From contig JAJRTL010000043.1 of assembly GCA_024278315.1 (NCBI GenBank), positions 1 through 46,656 of the forward strand: 46,656 nt of DNA, written 5' to 3'. A model generated the notes under the pieces. The model was given only the letters and a program-made list of their open reading frames with translations. It was not told where the DNA came from and did no database searches. Both the position numbers and the translations under genes were made by a program. Source of the stretch: Planctomycetota bacterium. GTDB lineage: Bacteria; Planctomycetota; UBA1135; GCA-002748355. Of this stretch, positions 1 to 9,041 are shown in pieces (position 1 is the first letter of the stretch; each line of letters starts with the position of its first letter).

Positions 1-1188
1 GAGCACCTGCTGGATCCCGAGGCTCCGACGGGACGTCCCTATCGGTCCAACTTCCTGGACATCGAGAGTGTCGAGGCCAAGGGTGAGTACCAGCTCGTCT
101 TCCACATGCGTCAGCCTTCGGTCGTCCTCGTCAAGAACCTGACCATGTTCTGTTCTTCCATCGTATCTCCCTCGGCTCTCCGTAAGCATGGCAAACACTT
201 CGCATCCAACCCTGTCGGAACCGGTCCGTTCAGCTTCAAACGTTGGAAGAAGGGGCAGGTCGTCGTGTTGGAACGTTTCGATGATTGGTGGGGAGAAAAG
301 CAGGGCAATATCCAGACGCTGGTCTTCCGCCAGATCAAGGATTGGGCCAGCCGTCGGCAGCAGTTGCTCTCGCGAGAGATCGACATGACAGATGACATCG
401 TCTTCCAGGATGTCGAAGATCTCCGCAAGGCCGAGCATGTAGAGGTCCAGATCCGCGACGGAATCAACGTCTGTTATCTGTCCTTGAACACCACGAAGGC
501 TCCCTTCGATGACCCACGGGTGCGTCGTGCGGCGGCGATGGCCGTGGACCGTCAACGCATCATCAAGATGGGCTACTATGGGCAGGCGGTGGCTGGTAGG
601 GACTTGATCCCGGCCAACATCCAGGCCCATGCGGATGTAGCTCCAGCCCATTCGCAGGAAGGGGCCAAGAAGCTCCTGGAGCAGGCGGGCAAGGTCGGCA
701 TCGAGATCGAGTTCTGGGTCATGAACAACCCGCGGCCCTACCTCATGCAACCCGACCAGGTGGCCCTGATCATCAAGGAGTCGCTCATCAAGAGTGGATT
801 CAAGGTCCGCATCAGAAAGCTGGACTGGGCGACCTATCTCGACGAGCTGTCCCAAGGATCCCACCAATTGGCCATCATCGGTTGGAGCACGGACAATGCT
901 GACCCGGACAACTTCTACTCCCCTCTGCTGTCCAAGGCGGCCATCGGAGGAACGAACTACTCACGCTTCGCGGACAAGGAGTTCAACGCGCTGCTTCAGG
1001 AGTCGAAGCGGATCTCCGACCAGGACGAGCGTGGACGAGTATTTGCGAAGATGCAGGACATTCTCCGCAGGGAATGTCCGAGCGTGCCCCTCGTCTACAC
1101 CAGGATCGGCTCTGCCTATCTCAAGCGTGTGACCGGATACGTGCGGCATCCCATCAAGATCTATCTCGGCGACACGAGCGTCGACTGA
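1..1188 (+). CDS. Peptide ABC transporter substrate-binding protein, 5' truncated
   Basis: The frame is open from base 1, so the gene starts outside the window; the ORF track begins at an internal Met. The visible 395 residues are the C-terminal part of a family 5 extracellular solute-binding protein (SBP_bac_5, DppA/OppA type). Recognisable stretches are the GTGPF segment near residue 78, DDPRVRRAAAMAVDR near 170, and the late region with NADPDNFYSPLL. Such proteins capture oligopeptides or similar solutes outside the cytoplasmic membrane and deliver them to an ABC permease. The permease and ATPase genes are not seen here, so they lie upstream or elsewhere. The next gene, ychF, starts 23 bases after the stop. 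Substrate cannot be read from the sequence. Confidence 0.88.
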   Translation, partial: EHLLDPEAPTGRPYRSNFLDIESVEAKGEYQLVFHMRQPSVVLVKNLTMFCSSIVSPSALRKHGKHFASNPVGTGPFSFKRWKKGQVVVLERFDDWWGEKQGNIQTLVFRQIKDWASRRQQLLSREIDMTDDIVFQDVEDLRKAEHVEVQIRDGINVCYLSLNTTKAPFDDPRVRRAAAMAVDRQRIIKMGYYGQAVAGRDLIPANIQAHADVAPAHSQEGAKKLLEQAGKVGIEIEFWVMNNPRPYLMQPDQVALIIKESLIKSGFKVRIRKLDWATYLDELSQGSHQLAIIGWSTDNADPDNFYSPLLSKAAIGGTNYSRFADKEFNALLQESKRISDQDERGRVFAKMQDILRRECPSVPLVYTRIGSAYLKRVTGYVRHPIKIYLGDTSVD

Positions 1189-1211
1189 AACAGGCGAAAG
1201 GAAGAGACACA

Positions 1212-2309
1212 ATGGTTCTACGTTGCGGCATCGTTGGGCTTCCCAATGCGGGGAAGTCGATGATCTTCAATGCACTCACATCGGCAGGCGCTGACACGGC
1301 TGCCTTTCCGTTCAGTACGGTCACTCCCAACGTGGGGCTGGTGCCGGTGCCGGACAAGCGACTGGAGGAGATCCACGGTTACGTGGAGACCGATCGGGTC
1401 CTGCCCGCCGAACTCCAGATCGTGGATATCGCTGGCCTGCCCAAGGGGGCGAGTCGCGGTGAGGGCATGGGAAACAAGTTCCTGGGCCACATCAAGGAAT
1501 GTGATGCCCTCCTCCACGTGGGACGTTTCTTCAAGAATGGCGACTTGGGAGAGGGCTACGACCGGATTGACCCGGTGGGTGAGATCGAGATCGTCGAGAT
1601 GGAGTTGGCCTTCGCCGACCTCGATACCGTGGAACGTAATCTGGATCGAGTCTCGAAGAGGGCCAAGTCCGGCGACAAGGAGTCCGTCGAGCAGAGAGAT
1701 CTCTTCGCCAGGCTCAAGGAGTGTCTACTCGAGGGCGGGCAGGCGAGGCATCTGGAACTGACGGATCATGAGCGGCTCCTGATGAAACCGCTTTTCCTGC
1801 TCACGGCCAAGAAGGTCCTCTACGTGGCCAACGTGACGGACTATCAACTGGACGAGGAGGGGCGTCGCGAACTCGAGAGACTGGAGACCTTTGCTGTCGA
1901 TCGTGGCAGTGAGGTGGTCGTCCTGGCAGGGCAGTTCGAGGCCGAGTTGACGGAGTTGGGCGACGAGGATCGTGAGATCTTCCTTTCGGATGCCGGAATG
2001 GAGGAGCCGGGCCTCGTGCGTCTCATCCAGAAGGCCTACCACCTCTTGGGACTTCGAACCTACTTCACGGCAGGAGAGATCGAGATTCGAGCCTGGACCT
2101 TCCATGAAGGGGACCGGGCACCTGTCGCTGCTGCCGTCATCCACACCGACTTCGAGAAGAAGTTCATCCGTGCGCAGATCTACGGCTTGGACGACCTGCG
2201 AGAGTACAAGAGCGAGGCCGGCATCAAGGATGCAGGTAAGCTCCGCGTCGAGGGCAAGGACTATCTCATGCAAGACGGAGACATCGCCCACTTCTTGATC
2301 GGCAACTAG
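1212..2309 (+). CDS. ychF: Ribosome-binding ATPase YchF (OLA1/Obg-related)
   Basis: 365 residues, the usual YchF length. The start is the ATG at 1212, preceded by AAAGGAAGAG; the longer ORF in the track overlaps the upstream gene and has no support. The N-terminal P-loop is GLPNAGKS with the G3 motif DIAGLPKGAS, as in YchF. The G4 position reads NVTD instead of NKxD, which fits the family's preference for ATP. The C-terminal TGS domain (about residues 280-365) ends with GKDYLMQDGDIAHFLIGN, close to the family C-terminus. YchF binds ribosomes and is linked to translation under stress and to oxidative stress responses. It follows the transporter gene by 23 bases and may be co-transcribed with it. 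Confidence 0.97.
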   Translation: MVLRCGIVGLPNAGKSMIFNALTSAGADTAAFPFSTVTPNVGLVPVPDKRLEEIHGYVETDRVLPAELQIVDIAGLPKGASRGEGMGNKFLGHIKECDALLHVGRFFKNGDLGEGYDRIDPVGEIEIVEMELAFADLDTVERNLDRVSKRAKSGDKESVEQRDLFARLKECLLEGGQARHLELTDHERLLMKPLFLLTAKKVLYVANVTDYQLDEEGRRELERLETFAVDRGSEVVVLAGQFEAELTELGDEDREIFLSDAGMEEPGLVRLIQKAYHLLGLRTYFTAGEIEIRAWTFHEGDRAPVAAAVIHTDFEKKFIRAQIYGLDDLREYKSEAGIKDAGKLRVEGKDYLMQDGDIAHFLIGN

Positions 2310-2403
2310 CCAGCTAGAGATGCGTTGCCGTGAGGCGGGCGATGCGCTAGGTTTCCTGTGCGAGGATCGTGGGGGACGCCCCTTGGACCAAGGCCGCTGA
2401 GGG

Positions 2404-3591
2404 ATGCGGAAATTACTGCTCAAGAGTTTCGAGGAATGCATCCAGGCCTTGGAGCCTGAGTTTCTTGGGCAGGAGCGCATCTACCTGCGCAGGCTTCAGT
2501 TCGTGGACCTGGAGAAGTCCGAGCTCGTGCTCCTCTCCGAGGGGGATGCCCCTTCGGCCGCTTGCTCGCAGAAGGCGAGTCGCATGATCGCCGATCGGAT
2601 GTCCCAGAAGGTCGGGACGCGGCTTCTGGTGCGGATCCGTGCCAAGAGGCGGGGGGGGCCAGAGCGTGCGCCTGCCGACGTCTCCAAGGTTCCCATCCTG
2701 GATGATTCCAATCGCACCGCCCATCTCCTGCTGCAGGCCCTGGCCGAGCGAAAGGCCCCAGATCTCAACCCGGTGTTCATCTATGGAGCTGCCGGAGTGG
2801 GCAAATCCCATCTCGTGCGGTGGTTCCTGTCGAAGAACGATGTCGAAGCCTCGTACTGGGAAGGCCTTGAATTCTACAAGGTGGTGGCGGGTACGCTCCG
2901 AGCTGGCGAGTTCGCGGAGTTGCGCAAGTCCCTCGTCAAGGTCAAGCTCTTCGTGCTCGACGAGGTGCACCGGCTCAGAGGCAAGCGGCGCACCCAGGAA
3001 GAACTCTGCCTGCTCATGGACGAGTGGATGGCGATGGGGACGCAGGTCCTGTTTCTCGGTCGTCATCATCCCAATGAGATCCGGGATCTGGGCCAGGGTC
3101 TGGCCTCTCGGTTCCTGGGAGGTTTCACCGTGGAGATGGGGGCCCCTGGTCCGGCTGCACGCGAGGAGTTCCTGCGGCGAGCCGGTTTCTCGCCCTTGCG
3201 CGCCGCGAAGGAACTCCCCGAGACCGAGAGGCAGCGGCTCAGCTATCGCGATCTCGAGCGTATTCTGACCCTGCATCGGACAGGCGTTCCGCTGGAGCAG
3301 CGAGTCGGCCAGGGAGGCCCGATCAGGCTCGACACCTGTCTCGAGCGCGTGGCCCAGGCCTTTGGTCTGGAGGTGGCCGAGCTCCATTCCCGCAGCAGCT
3401 GCCGCAAGGTGAGCCTTCCGCGTCAGGTATCGGTCTACCTCCTTCGTCGGGAGGGGCGCAGCCACAGTGAGTTGGCCCGGACCTTCGGTTGGAAGTCGGC
3501 CTCCTCGGTCCACTATGCCATCCAGCGCATCGAGGAGCGGATGTCCAGGGACCGACGATTCCGGGAGATCGTCGAGGGGCTTTCGCGGTGA
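2404..3591 (+). CDS. Divergent DnaA-like replication initiator ATPase
   Basis: 395 residues. An in-frame TGA lies two codons upstream of the ATG at 2404, so the ORF cannot extend further. Residues 1-80 could be a short DnaA domain I. The AAA+ core has Walker A GAAGVGKS (128-135), Walker B FVLDEV (173-178), GKRRTQEE just after it (DnaA: GKxRTQEE) and LASRF in box VII with the arginine finger at 236. The C-terminal helix-turn-helix region (about 320-385) aligns with DnaA domain IV, with VSLPRQVSVYLLRRE in place of the usual SLARQVAMYLARE. The DnaA-box signature GGRDHTTVxHA is replaced by FGWKSASSVHYA, so the Asp-His-Thr-Thr that contacts DnaA boxes is lost. It may be this lineage's DnaA or a paralogue. 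It overlaps tmk by four bases (GTGA). Confidence 0.85.
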   Translation: MRKLLLKSFEECIQALEPEFLGQERIYLRRLQFVDLEKSELVLLSEGDAPSAACSQKASRMIADRMSQKVGTRLLVRIRAKRRGGPERAPADVSKVPILDDSNRTAHLLLQALAERKAPDLNPVFIYGAAGVGKSHLVRWFLSKNDVEASYWEGLEFYKVVAGTLRAGEFAELRKSLVKVKLFVLDEVHRLRGKRRTQEELCLLMDEWMAMGTQVLFLGRHHPNEIRDLGQGLASRFLGGFTVEMGAPGPAAREEFLRRAGFSPLRAAKELPETERQRLSYRDLERILTLHRTGVPLEQRVGQGGPIRLDTCLERVAQAFGLEVAELHSRSSCRKVSLPRQVSVYLLRREGRSHSELARTFGWKSASSVHYAIQRIEERMSRDRRFREIVEGLSR

Positions 3592-4226
3592 CCTCCGGTC
3601 TTCTCTTGGCATTCGAAGGGGCCGATGGTGTGGGGAAGAGTCTCCAGGCCCTGGCGCTTGCGGAATGGTTGCAGGCTCGTGGTCATGTGGTCACGCTGCT
3701 CCGCGAGCCGGGTGGAACCGAGTTCGGGGAGAAGCTCCGTAGTCTGGTCCTGGATGCCAGCGTGACCGGACACGATGCCTGTCTCGAGGCTCTGCTCTTC
3801 TCTGCGAGTCGTCGTCGTCTGGTCCTCGAGAAGATCGAGCCAGCTCTGGGGCGGGGAGAGATCGTCCTGCTGGATCGCTCCTTCCTGAGCACCTGGGTCT
3901 ATCAAGGCTGTGTGGGTGGGCTCTCACTGGATTTCCTGGACGAGGTCTCGCGGTTGGTTCACGGCAAGGCCTGGCCTCAGCGCATTCTCCTCCTGGATCT
4001 ACCGGAGGAAGAACGGCAGCGGCGTCGTGAGGTTCGGGAGGAGGAAGAGGATGGCTTCGAGTCCCGGGGAGCCGCCTACCTCGAGTCGATCGCTGAGGCC
4101 TTCCGGCAGCTGCAGGCGGCACGAGAGGACCTGGTCCATCGGATCGACGCCTCCGGCAGCCCCGAGGTGGTTCTGGAGCGGATTCTCACGGACCTGGCGG
4201 ATCTGATCTTCGAGGTCGACGCATGA
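3588..4226 (+). CDS. tmk: Thymidylate kinase
   Basis: 212 residues, normal for bacterial TMPK. I place the start at the GTG at 3588: it overlaps the stop of the DnaA-like gene (GTGA), a GAGGGG Shine-Dalgarno lies about nine bases upstream, and the protein then begins right at the first strand before the P-loop. The track's TTG start at 3489 is inside the previous gene. P-loop EGADGVGKS (10-18), LLREPGG for dTMP binding, and DRSFLSTWVYQG in place of the usual DRYxxSxxAYQG. The LID region is rich in Arg and Glu (EEERQRRREVREEEE). It phosphorylates dTMP to dTDP for DNA synthesis. The stop overlaps the holB start (ATGA), so the three genes look translationally coupled. Confidence 0.95.
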   Translation: MTSGLLLAFEGADGVGKSLQALALAEWLQARGHVVTLLREPGGTEFGEKLRSLVLDASVTGHDACLEALLFSASRRRLVLEKIEPALGRGEIVLLDRSFLSTWVYQGCVGGLSLDFLDEVSRLVHGKAWPQRILLLDLPEEERQRRREVREEEEDGFESRGAAYLESIAEAFRQLQAAREDLVHRIDASGSPEVVLERILTDLADLIFEVDA

Positions 4227-5140
4227 TCTGGCTGGGGCCCCATATCCAGAGGGTCGAGGCTGGGCTCGATCCCTTGCTTGCGGAGGGGCGACTCCCGCAT
4301 GCGATCCTGATCCAAGGGCCCAAGGGGGTGGGCAAGCGCAGTCTGGCGCACCGGCTGGCCCGCGGGCTGCTCTGTTCCTCGGCCTCCATCAGCGGAGGTT
4401 GTGGGAGCTGTGGTTCCTGCCGCAGGATGGAGCTTGCCGAGCACCCGGATCTGCACCTGCTCGCGCGACCCACGGGAAAGACCAGGATCCCTGTTGCGCA
4501 GGTCAGGGAGCTGCTCGAAGCGCTCAGTCGATCTTCCCTCGAGGGACGTGGACGTGTGGCACTGCTTTGCGGCGTCGAGGATCTGGGGATCGAGGGGCAG
4601 AATGCCCTCCTCAAGACTCTCGAGGAGCCCTTCCCCGGCACCTGGATTCTGTTGACGACGAGTCGCCCGGAGGCATTGCTGGACACGGTTCGTTCGAGGG
4701 TCCATCGCCTGGGGCTCCCCCCTCTGAGTGCTGAGGAGATGCGGGACTTCCTGGCCACCAGCGGATCGGGAGCGCTTGGCGTCGAGGACCTCGAGGCCGT
4801 GGCTGGCGGCAGTCCCGGTCGGTCTCTGGAGCTCAGCGAAGGGGACGGTCTGGCGACCCTGGCGCTCGCGACCCAACTCTTCGGGCAGGGCGCGACCGGA
4901 CAGGACTGGGCCCGCTCCGTCTTCGAGGGGATCACCTCGGGGGAGGAGGGAATGCGGCAAGCCAAGAAGATGAGAGCGCAAGAGGTCCTCGCTCTCTGCC
5001 TGCGGCTGGTGCGCGTGAGAGGGCTCGAAGGGGAGATCGCGGCCTGGAACCAGGTCGAGGCCCTCCTCCAGTCCCAGCGGGATCTGGATCTCGGCCTCGC
5101 TCCGGATCAGGTCTTGCAGGCCTTGCATCGTCAAATCTGA
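4223..5140 (+). CDS. holB: DNA polymerase III delta' (clamp-loader) subunit
   Basis: 305 residues starting in an ATGA overlap with tmk; the tmk-holB pair is common in bacteria. The N-terminal AAA+ region has PHAILIQGPKGVGKRS, in which Arg takes the place of the Ser/Thr after the P-loop lysine, so ATP hydrolysis is doubtful. Delta' is typically a non-hydrolysing member of the clamp loader. A zinc-binding cluster CGSCGSCRRM follows near residue 60, then the family hallmark NALLKTLEEP, ILLTTSRPEALLDTVRSR and a C-terminal collar region. In the SRC motif the Cys is Val (RSRV). It forms the clamp-loader complex with tau/gamma and delta at the replication fork. Confidence 0.93.
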   Translation: MIWLGPHIQRVEAGLDPLLAEGRLPHAILIQGPKGVGKRSLAHRLARGLLCSSASISGGCGSCGSCRRMELAEHPDLHLLARPTGKTRIPVAQVRELLEALSRSSLEGRGRVALLCGVEDLGIEGQNALLKTLEEPFPGTWILLTTSRPEALLDTVRSRVHRLGLPPLSAEEMRDFLATSGSGALGVEDLEAVAGGSPGRSLELSEGDGLATLALATQLFGQGATGQDWARSVFEGITSGEEGMRQAKKMRAQEVLALCLRLVRVRGLEGEIAAWNQVEALLQSQRDLDLGLAPDQVLQALHRQI

Positions 5141-5265
5141 TGTCACCGGATGAAATGTCCGCCAAGGGGGCTTCCCGTGCGCCCTGAAAGGGTTTGGAAT
5201 ATGGCACTTAAGTCCGCTTCTCATGGGGACGATAAGGACATGGGAATGCGAGGACGCGAGGAACG

Positions 5266-5670
5266 ATGAGCGAGAGTCTGGAAGCAAGAATCCTGGAGTT
5301 GAGGACGCGGGACGCCCGGTACTCGAAGAATGCCTATTTTTTCGTGCTGGATGCCCTGGATCACACCCAGAGCCTGCTGAGTTCGAGCGGACAGCTGGAT
5401 CGGCACATCGGCGGCAAGGAGCTGCTCGAAGGAATCCGGAATCTCGCCACAGACCGATTCGGCGCTCTCGCCAAGGAGGTCTTCAACCAGTGGGGCATCC
5501 TCTCCACCGAGGACTTCGGGCAGGTCGTCTTCAACCTGGTCCACGAAGGGTTGCTCCAGCGCCGTGCGCAGGACAGTCTGCTCGACTTCGCCAATGGCTA
5601 TGACTTCACCCGGGAGTTCGAGGCGGACTACGATTTCCGCGCCGCCTGGGAGAAGCTCAGTCAGGCTTGA
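5266..5670 (+). CDS. Minf_1886-type conserved hypothetical protein (PVC-restricted family)
   Basis: 134 residues, start ATG 5266 after GAGGAACG. I recognise the family from its conserved stretches: AYFFVLDALDHT, ELLEGIRNLA, FGALAKEVFNQWGI, TEDFGQVVFNLVHEGLL and DFANGYDF. To my knowledge this Minf_1886-like family is found mainly in Planctomycetes and Verrucomicrobia; its function is unknown. It has no signal peptide or membrane segment, so it is probably cytosolic. It follows holB by 125 bases, in which I see no clear promoter or terminator, and faces the converging gene at 5697. It is the best single phylogenetic marker in the window. Confidence 0.85.
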   Translation: MSESLEARILELRTRDARYSKNAYFFVLDALDHTQSLLSSSGQLDRHIGGKELLEGIRNLATDRFGALAKEVFNQWGILSTEDFGQVVFNLVHEGLLQRRAQDSLLDFANGYDFTREFEADYDFRAAWEKLSQA

Positions 5671-5696
5671 GAGAGCCCGTCCCGAGCGGACCTTCC

Positions 5697-8600
5697 CTAC
5701 TTGTAGATCAGACCAGGAATCGGTAGGGACTGGAGATCGGTGAAGCGGGCGAAGAGCTGGCCCTTCTCATCTGTTTGCCTGAGCTCGATCAAGAGACGGT
5801 TGGTCCCTTCCTGGAGCTTCACCAGAACTTCGTCCTGGTCGGCTTGGGCGACACGCTCTTCGGTATTTTCGTGGACGAGTTTGCCGTTGAGCCACACACG
5901 GATGGCGCCGCTGCTTCCCAAGCGGAGGGTGCATTCGCGTTTCTGATCGCTTTGGATCAGGCTGGTTGCCAGGATCGTGGTCTTCCCCTGTGATTTGGGC
6001 AATGCCAGCGAAAGGCGAAGCAGGCGCGCATCCTCCATCTTGTAGACCGAGTTCCGCGCCTTCGTGAAGTTCTGAGGCAGAATGAGTTCGGCAATCTTGT
6101 TGGCGTCTCGAAGCGCTTGGGAGAGTCCCCATGTCCGGATGAAGGTGGGTGTGATCACCTTGCCGCCGGCAGCCTCGAACTTGACAGCGGCGTCCTTGAG
6201 GGAGGGATCGCTCCAGAACGCAGCACCTTTCTGGGTGGCGTTGCTGAGCTCTCGGGCACCGACATCGAAGAGCAGGGTCTTCACCGTGGGTTGGGCAAGG
6301 ATCGCTTGGGCCAGCTGTGCGGGAAGGTAGGGGAGACCGATATCGATCAGGTAGGAGCCGTCGGGACGGGAGCCGCCCAGCGTCGAGGTGATCACCAGGC
6401 TGGTTGTATCGGTTGGGACCTCGATGGCTGCCCCCTTGTAGGGGCCAAGCCCGCCGGTCTCGCGGAGGAACTTCTCCTTGTCGGTAGGCCACATGCCAGT
6501 CTCATTGACTTCCTTCTCGACGGATGGATACCGGACGTAGACCTCCTCTCCGACATTGATGGCGGTGTCCACGAACTTGGAGCCCTCGAGTCCGAGATCC
6601 TCGTTCACAACCACGTAGCGCAGACGGAAACGCATCTTGCGCACGGGCTTGCCGCTCTTGTCGATGTCCACATCCTTGACGAAGCGCTCGTCCATGAAGA
6701 TGTGGAACTGGTGCCCGTCGTGCTTGAGGTTCTTCATCGAGAGCCAACGCGACTTCGTAGGCAGTCTGAGCTTGAAGCGCTGGTCCTTCTTGGACCAGCC
6801 TGGTGATACTGCGTAACGGATGCCGTTGAGCGAGAAGGCGATGGCATCCAGGTTGATGCCCGCCTCGAAGGGGCCCATACGAGCCGGATACGCGCTGTTG
6901 TCGGGATCCACAGGCCTGCCCCGAGGATCATAGAATTCTGCCCAGCCTGCCGATGAGGTCGCCAGCTGCAGCAGTTCGTCGAGGCAGTCTCCGCGATTCT
7001 GATCATCCATGTCGGCCAGCGAATAGAGCAGGTAGCCCTGCAGGTGTCCCGGCGTATAGCCAACGGTCGGTGTCATGCCGACGCGGGTCCTGTTCTGCCA
7101 GAGCTCCGCCAGGGAGTTCCGCAGATTGTCCCGGTTGTGTTCTCCCAGGGCGTACGTGTATCCCACCCACTGGAGGCGCAGGTTGACCGGCGCGTAGGGA
7201 GCACGGTGGGGAAGGCCCGTGATCGGGGACAGGAACGGGGCAAACCGGTTCTCCTCGTTCAACCAGAAGGACTCTTCCATCTTCTGCAGGAAATCCAGAT
7301 GGGCACTCTCGTACTTGTTCTTGTTCTTGCTCTTCCAGTCCTTCTTGCCACTGTCAGATGCCTCTACCTGTCGGTCGCGGTCCTCACCCATTTCGCTCAT
7401 GGCGTTGAGCCCCATGAGATAGAGAACCGAATTGTCGAAGGAACGAGAATGTCGCGCTGGGCTCTCGGCAGGAAGGAAGTTGAGCTCCTTCGTCCTCCGT
7501 GCGAGACGGAACCAGCGATCCTGCATGTAGGGCTCCTTGCCACTGACCGGCATGGATGAACGACCATCTGGCTTCATGCTCTCCATGAGATGCACGAAGA
7601 AGGGCCAGCGCTCGGTGAGGATCTTCTTGTCCCATGTAGCGCGGTAGTACCATTCGTGCTGCAGCAGGATCCAGGCTGCCATCTCGTTGTTGGGGACCTG
7701 GATCTTCGTCCACTCTTCTGGGGTCGTCGGGAGAACGACCTTGGAGAGATCCATACCAGGAGCCAGATCATCTTCCAATCTGCCGCTCTGTATGGCTGCT
7801 TTGACGTGGTAGTCGAGGACCTGTTTCGCCTCTTTGAACAATCCGTAGCGCAACAAAGCCAGCAGTGGCCCGTTGTTCTCGGTGATGCGGCTGCGGCGAT
7901 GGCCGACCATGGGGACGATAGCTCCGGAAACCGCGGATCGCTGGACGAGCATGAGGACCTTCCAGTCCTCCATGAGGTCCATGAGGTCCTGCCGATCGCT
8001 GCTGAGAGTGGTGGTGCCCGCCAGACGCGCCGACCAGGAATCCATGCTCCCCTGGAGGGCATCGATGCAGTCCTGCTCGCCCGCTTCGGGGCCGGCAAAT
8101 CCCTCGTTCTTCTCCGCCATTCGCAAGTGCAGGACCAGGCTCTTGCCCTTCTTGGCTTCGATACTCCCCATGTCCAGGAGCCACTGGCCAGGTGTGGCCT
8201 TGCCAGTGAGGCTGGAACTCAGTTCGGCGCGGCGACCTTCTCCTGCGTTCACGACCTGGAGCCGTCCCTGGTCCGTGACCACGGCACCGGCCCAGTCGAC
8301 GCGGAGGACGAGATTCCTTGCGTCGTCCCCGAGATTCTGCACTTCGATCCAGCGATAGATGGTCTTGCTTCCCGGGCGCGCAAAGGTGACCGTGCGGATC
8401 GAGACTCTCCCCCGCGCCTTGTCTTCGCTCACCACCACATTGCATCCGCGCAGTCGCCAGAGGTGCAGGGATTCGAGTTTGATGGACTCACCGTCGGCCA
8501 GTACGTCGAGACTCAGTTCGCCGAACTGTCCTTTCTGCGCTGGAACCGCGCGTGTGGCGTATCCGGGTCCCGTGATTCCACGCAGCGTATTGGCGCGGCG

Positions 8601-8873
8601 TCCCAGACCCAGGGTCCCGAAGACCTCTCCATCGCCCACCGGATAGGCCGCGCGTCTTTTGAGATCCACAGCCGCACCTTCTTTCGCCGTGAGGTGCATC
8701 TGCCAGGTCGAAACCTCCTCGAAGGCGTCCTCGAAGTCCTCGGTCTTCTGGATCAGGCTCAACTGGGGGAGCCCGTTCTGCGGCGCAGGGCTCTGAGCCA
8801 GGCAGGGGGAGGGCTGAGAAAGGGCAATGAGACCGAGGCCGAGCAGGCTCGAGATCGCAGGGAGGAAGGACAT
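5697..8873 (-). CDS. Large exported six-hairpin-glycosidase-like protein
   Basis: 1058 residues from the Met at 8873. I prefer this to the longer ORF start because it gives a clean signal peptide (MSFLPAISSLLGLGLIAL, likely cleaved near CLAQS). Residues about 30-300 look like a beta-sandwich with many aromatic/Gly turns. The middle (about 320-680) resembles an alpha/alpha six-hairpin fold: GAIVPMVGHRRSRITENNGPLLA, ATWDKKILTERWPF, WAEFYDPRGRP. The C-terminal ~120 residues carry LRLGSSGAIRVWLNGKLVHEN and LQEGTNRLLIEL, a beta-sandwich seen at the ends of carbohydrate-active proteins. Catalytic acids cannot be assigned with confidence, so polysaccharide or glycan processing is inference. It is the last gene of the leftward TPR operon, 168 bases after the previous stop. 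Confidence 0.6.
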   Translation of the reverse strand: MSFLPAISSLLGLGLIALSQPSPCLAQSPAPQNGLPQLSLIQKTEDFEDAFEEVSTWQMHLTAKEGAAVDLKRRAAYPVGDGEVFGTLGLGRRANTLRGITGPGYATRAVPAQKGQFGELSLDVLADGESIKLESLHLWRLRGCNVVVSEDKARGRVSIRTVTFARPGSKTIYRWIEVQNLGDDARNLVLRVDWAGAVVTDQGRLQVVNAGEGRRAELSSSLTGKATPGQWLLDMGSIEAKKGKSLVLHLRMAEKNEGFAGPEAGEQDCIDALQGSMDSWSARLAGTTTLSSDRQDLMDLMEDWKVLMLVQRSAVSGAIVPMVGHRRSRITENNGPLLALLRYGLFKEAKQVLDYHVKAAIQSGRLEDDLAPGMDLSKVVLPTTPEEWTKIQVPNNEMAAWILLQHEWYYRATWDKKILTERWPFFVHLMESMKPDGRSSMPVSGKEPYMQDRWFRLARRTKELNFLPAESPARHSRSFDNSVLYLMGLNAMSEMGEDRDRQVEASDSGKKDWKSKNKNKYESAHLDFLQKMEESFWLNEENRFAPFLSPITGLPHRAPYAPVNLRLQWVGYTYALGEHNRDNLRNSLAELWQNRTRVGMTPTVGYTPGHLQGYLLYSLADMDDQNRGDCLDELLQLATSSAGWAEFYDPRGRPVDPDNSAYPARMGPFEAGINLDAIAFSLNGIRYAVSPGWSKKDQRFKLRLPTKSRWLSMKNLKHDGHQFHIFMDERFVKDVDIDKSGKPVRKMRFRLRYVVVNEDLGLEGSKFVDTAINVGEEVYVRYPSVEKEVNETGMWPTDKEKFLRETGGLGPYKGAAIEVPTDTTSLVITSTLGGSRPDGSYLIDIGLPYLPAQLAQAILAQPTVKTLLFDVGARELSNATQKGAAFWSDPSLKDAAVKFEAAGGKVITPTFIRTWGLSQALRDANKIAELILPQNFTKARNSVYKMEDARLLRLSLALPKSQGKTTILATSLIQSDQKRECTLRLGSSGAIRVWLNGKLVHENTEERVAQADQDEVLVKLQEGTNRLLIELRQTDEKGQLFARFTDLQSLPIPGLIYK

Positions 8874-9041
8874 GTAGGATCCGGGAAGGAAGAGGTTTCG
8901 AGTCAGTGCATCCGGTTTGGAGCCCACCATGAAAGCAGGGGGGGCAGCCTTTGGCCAGGATGAGAATGGGCAAGGACGGCAGAGGGGAGAGAACGGGGCA
9001 TCAACGGAGCAGCGACTCCATTGCTCCCGGCCGGTAGATGC

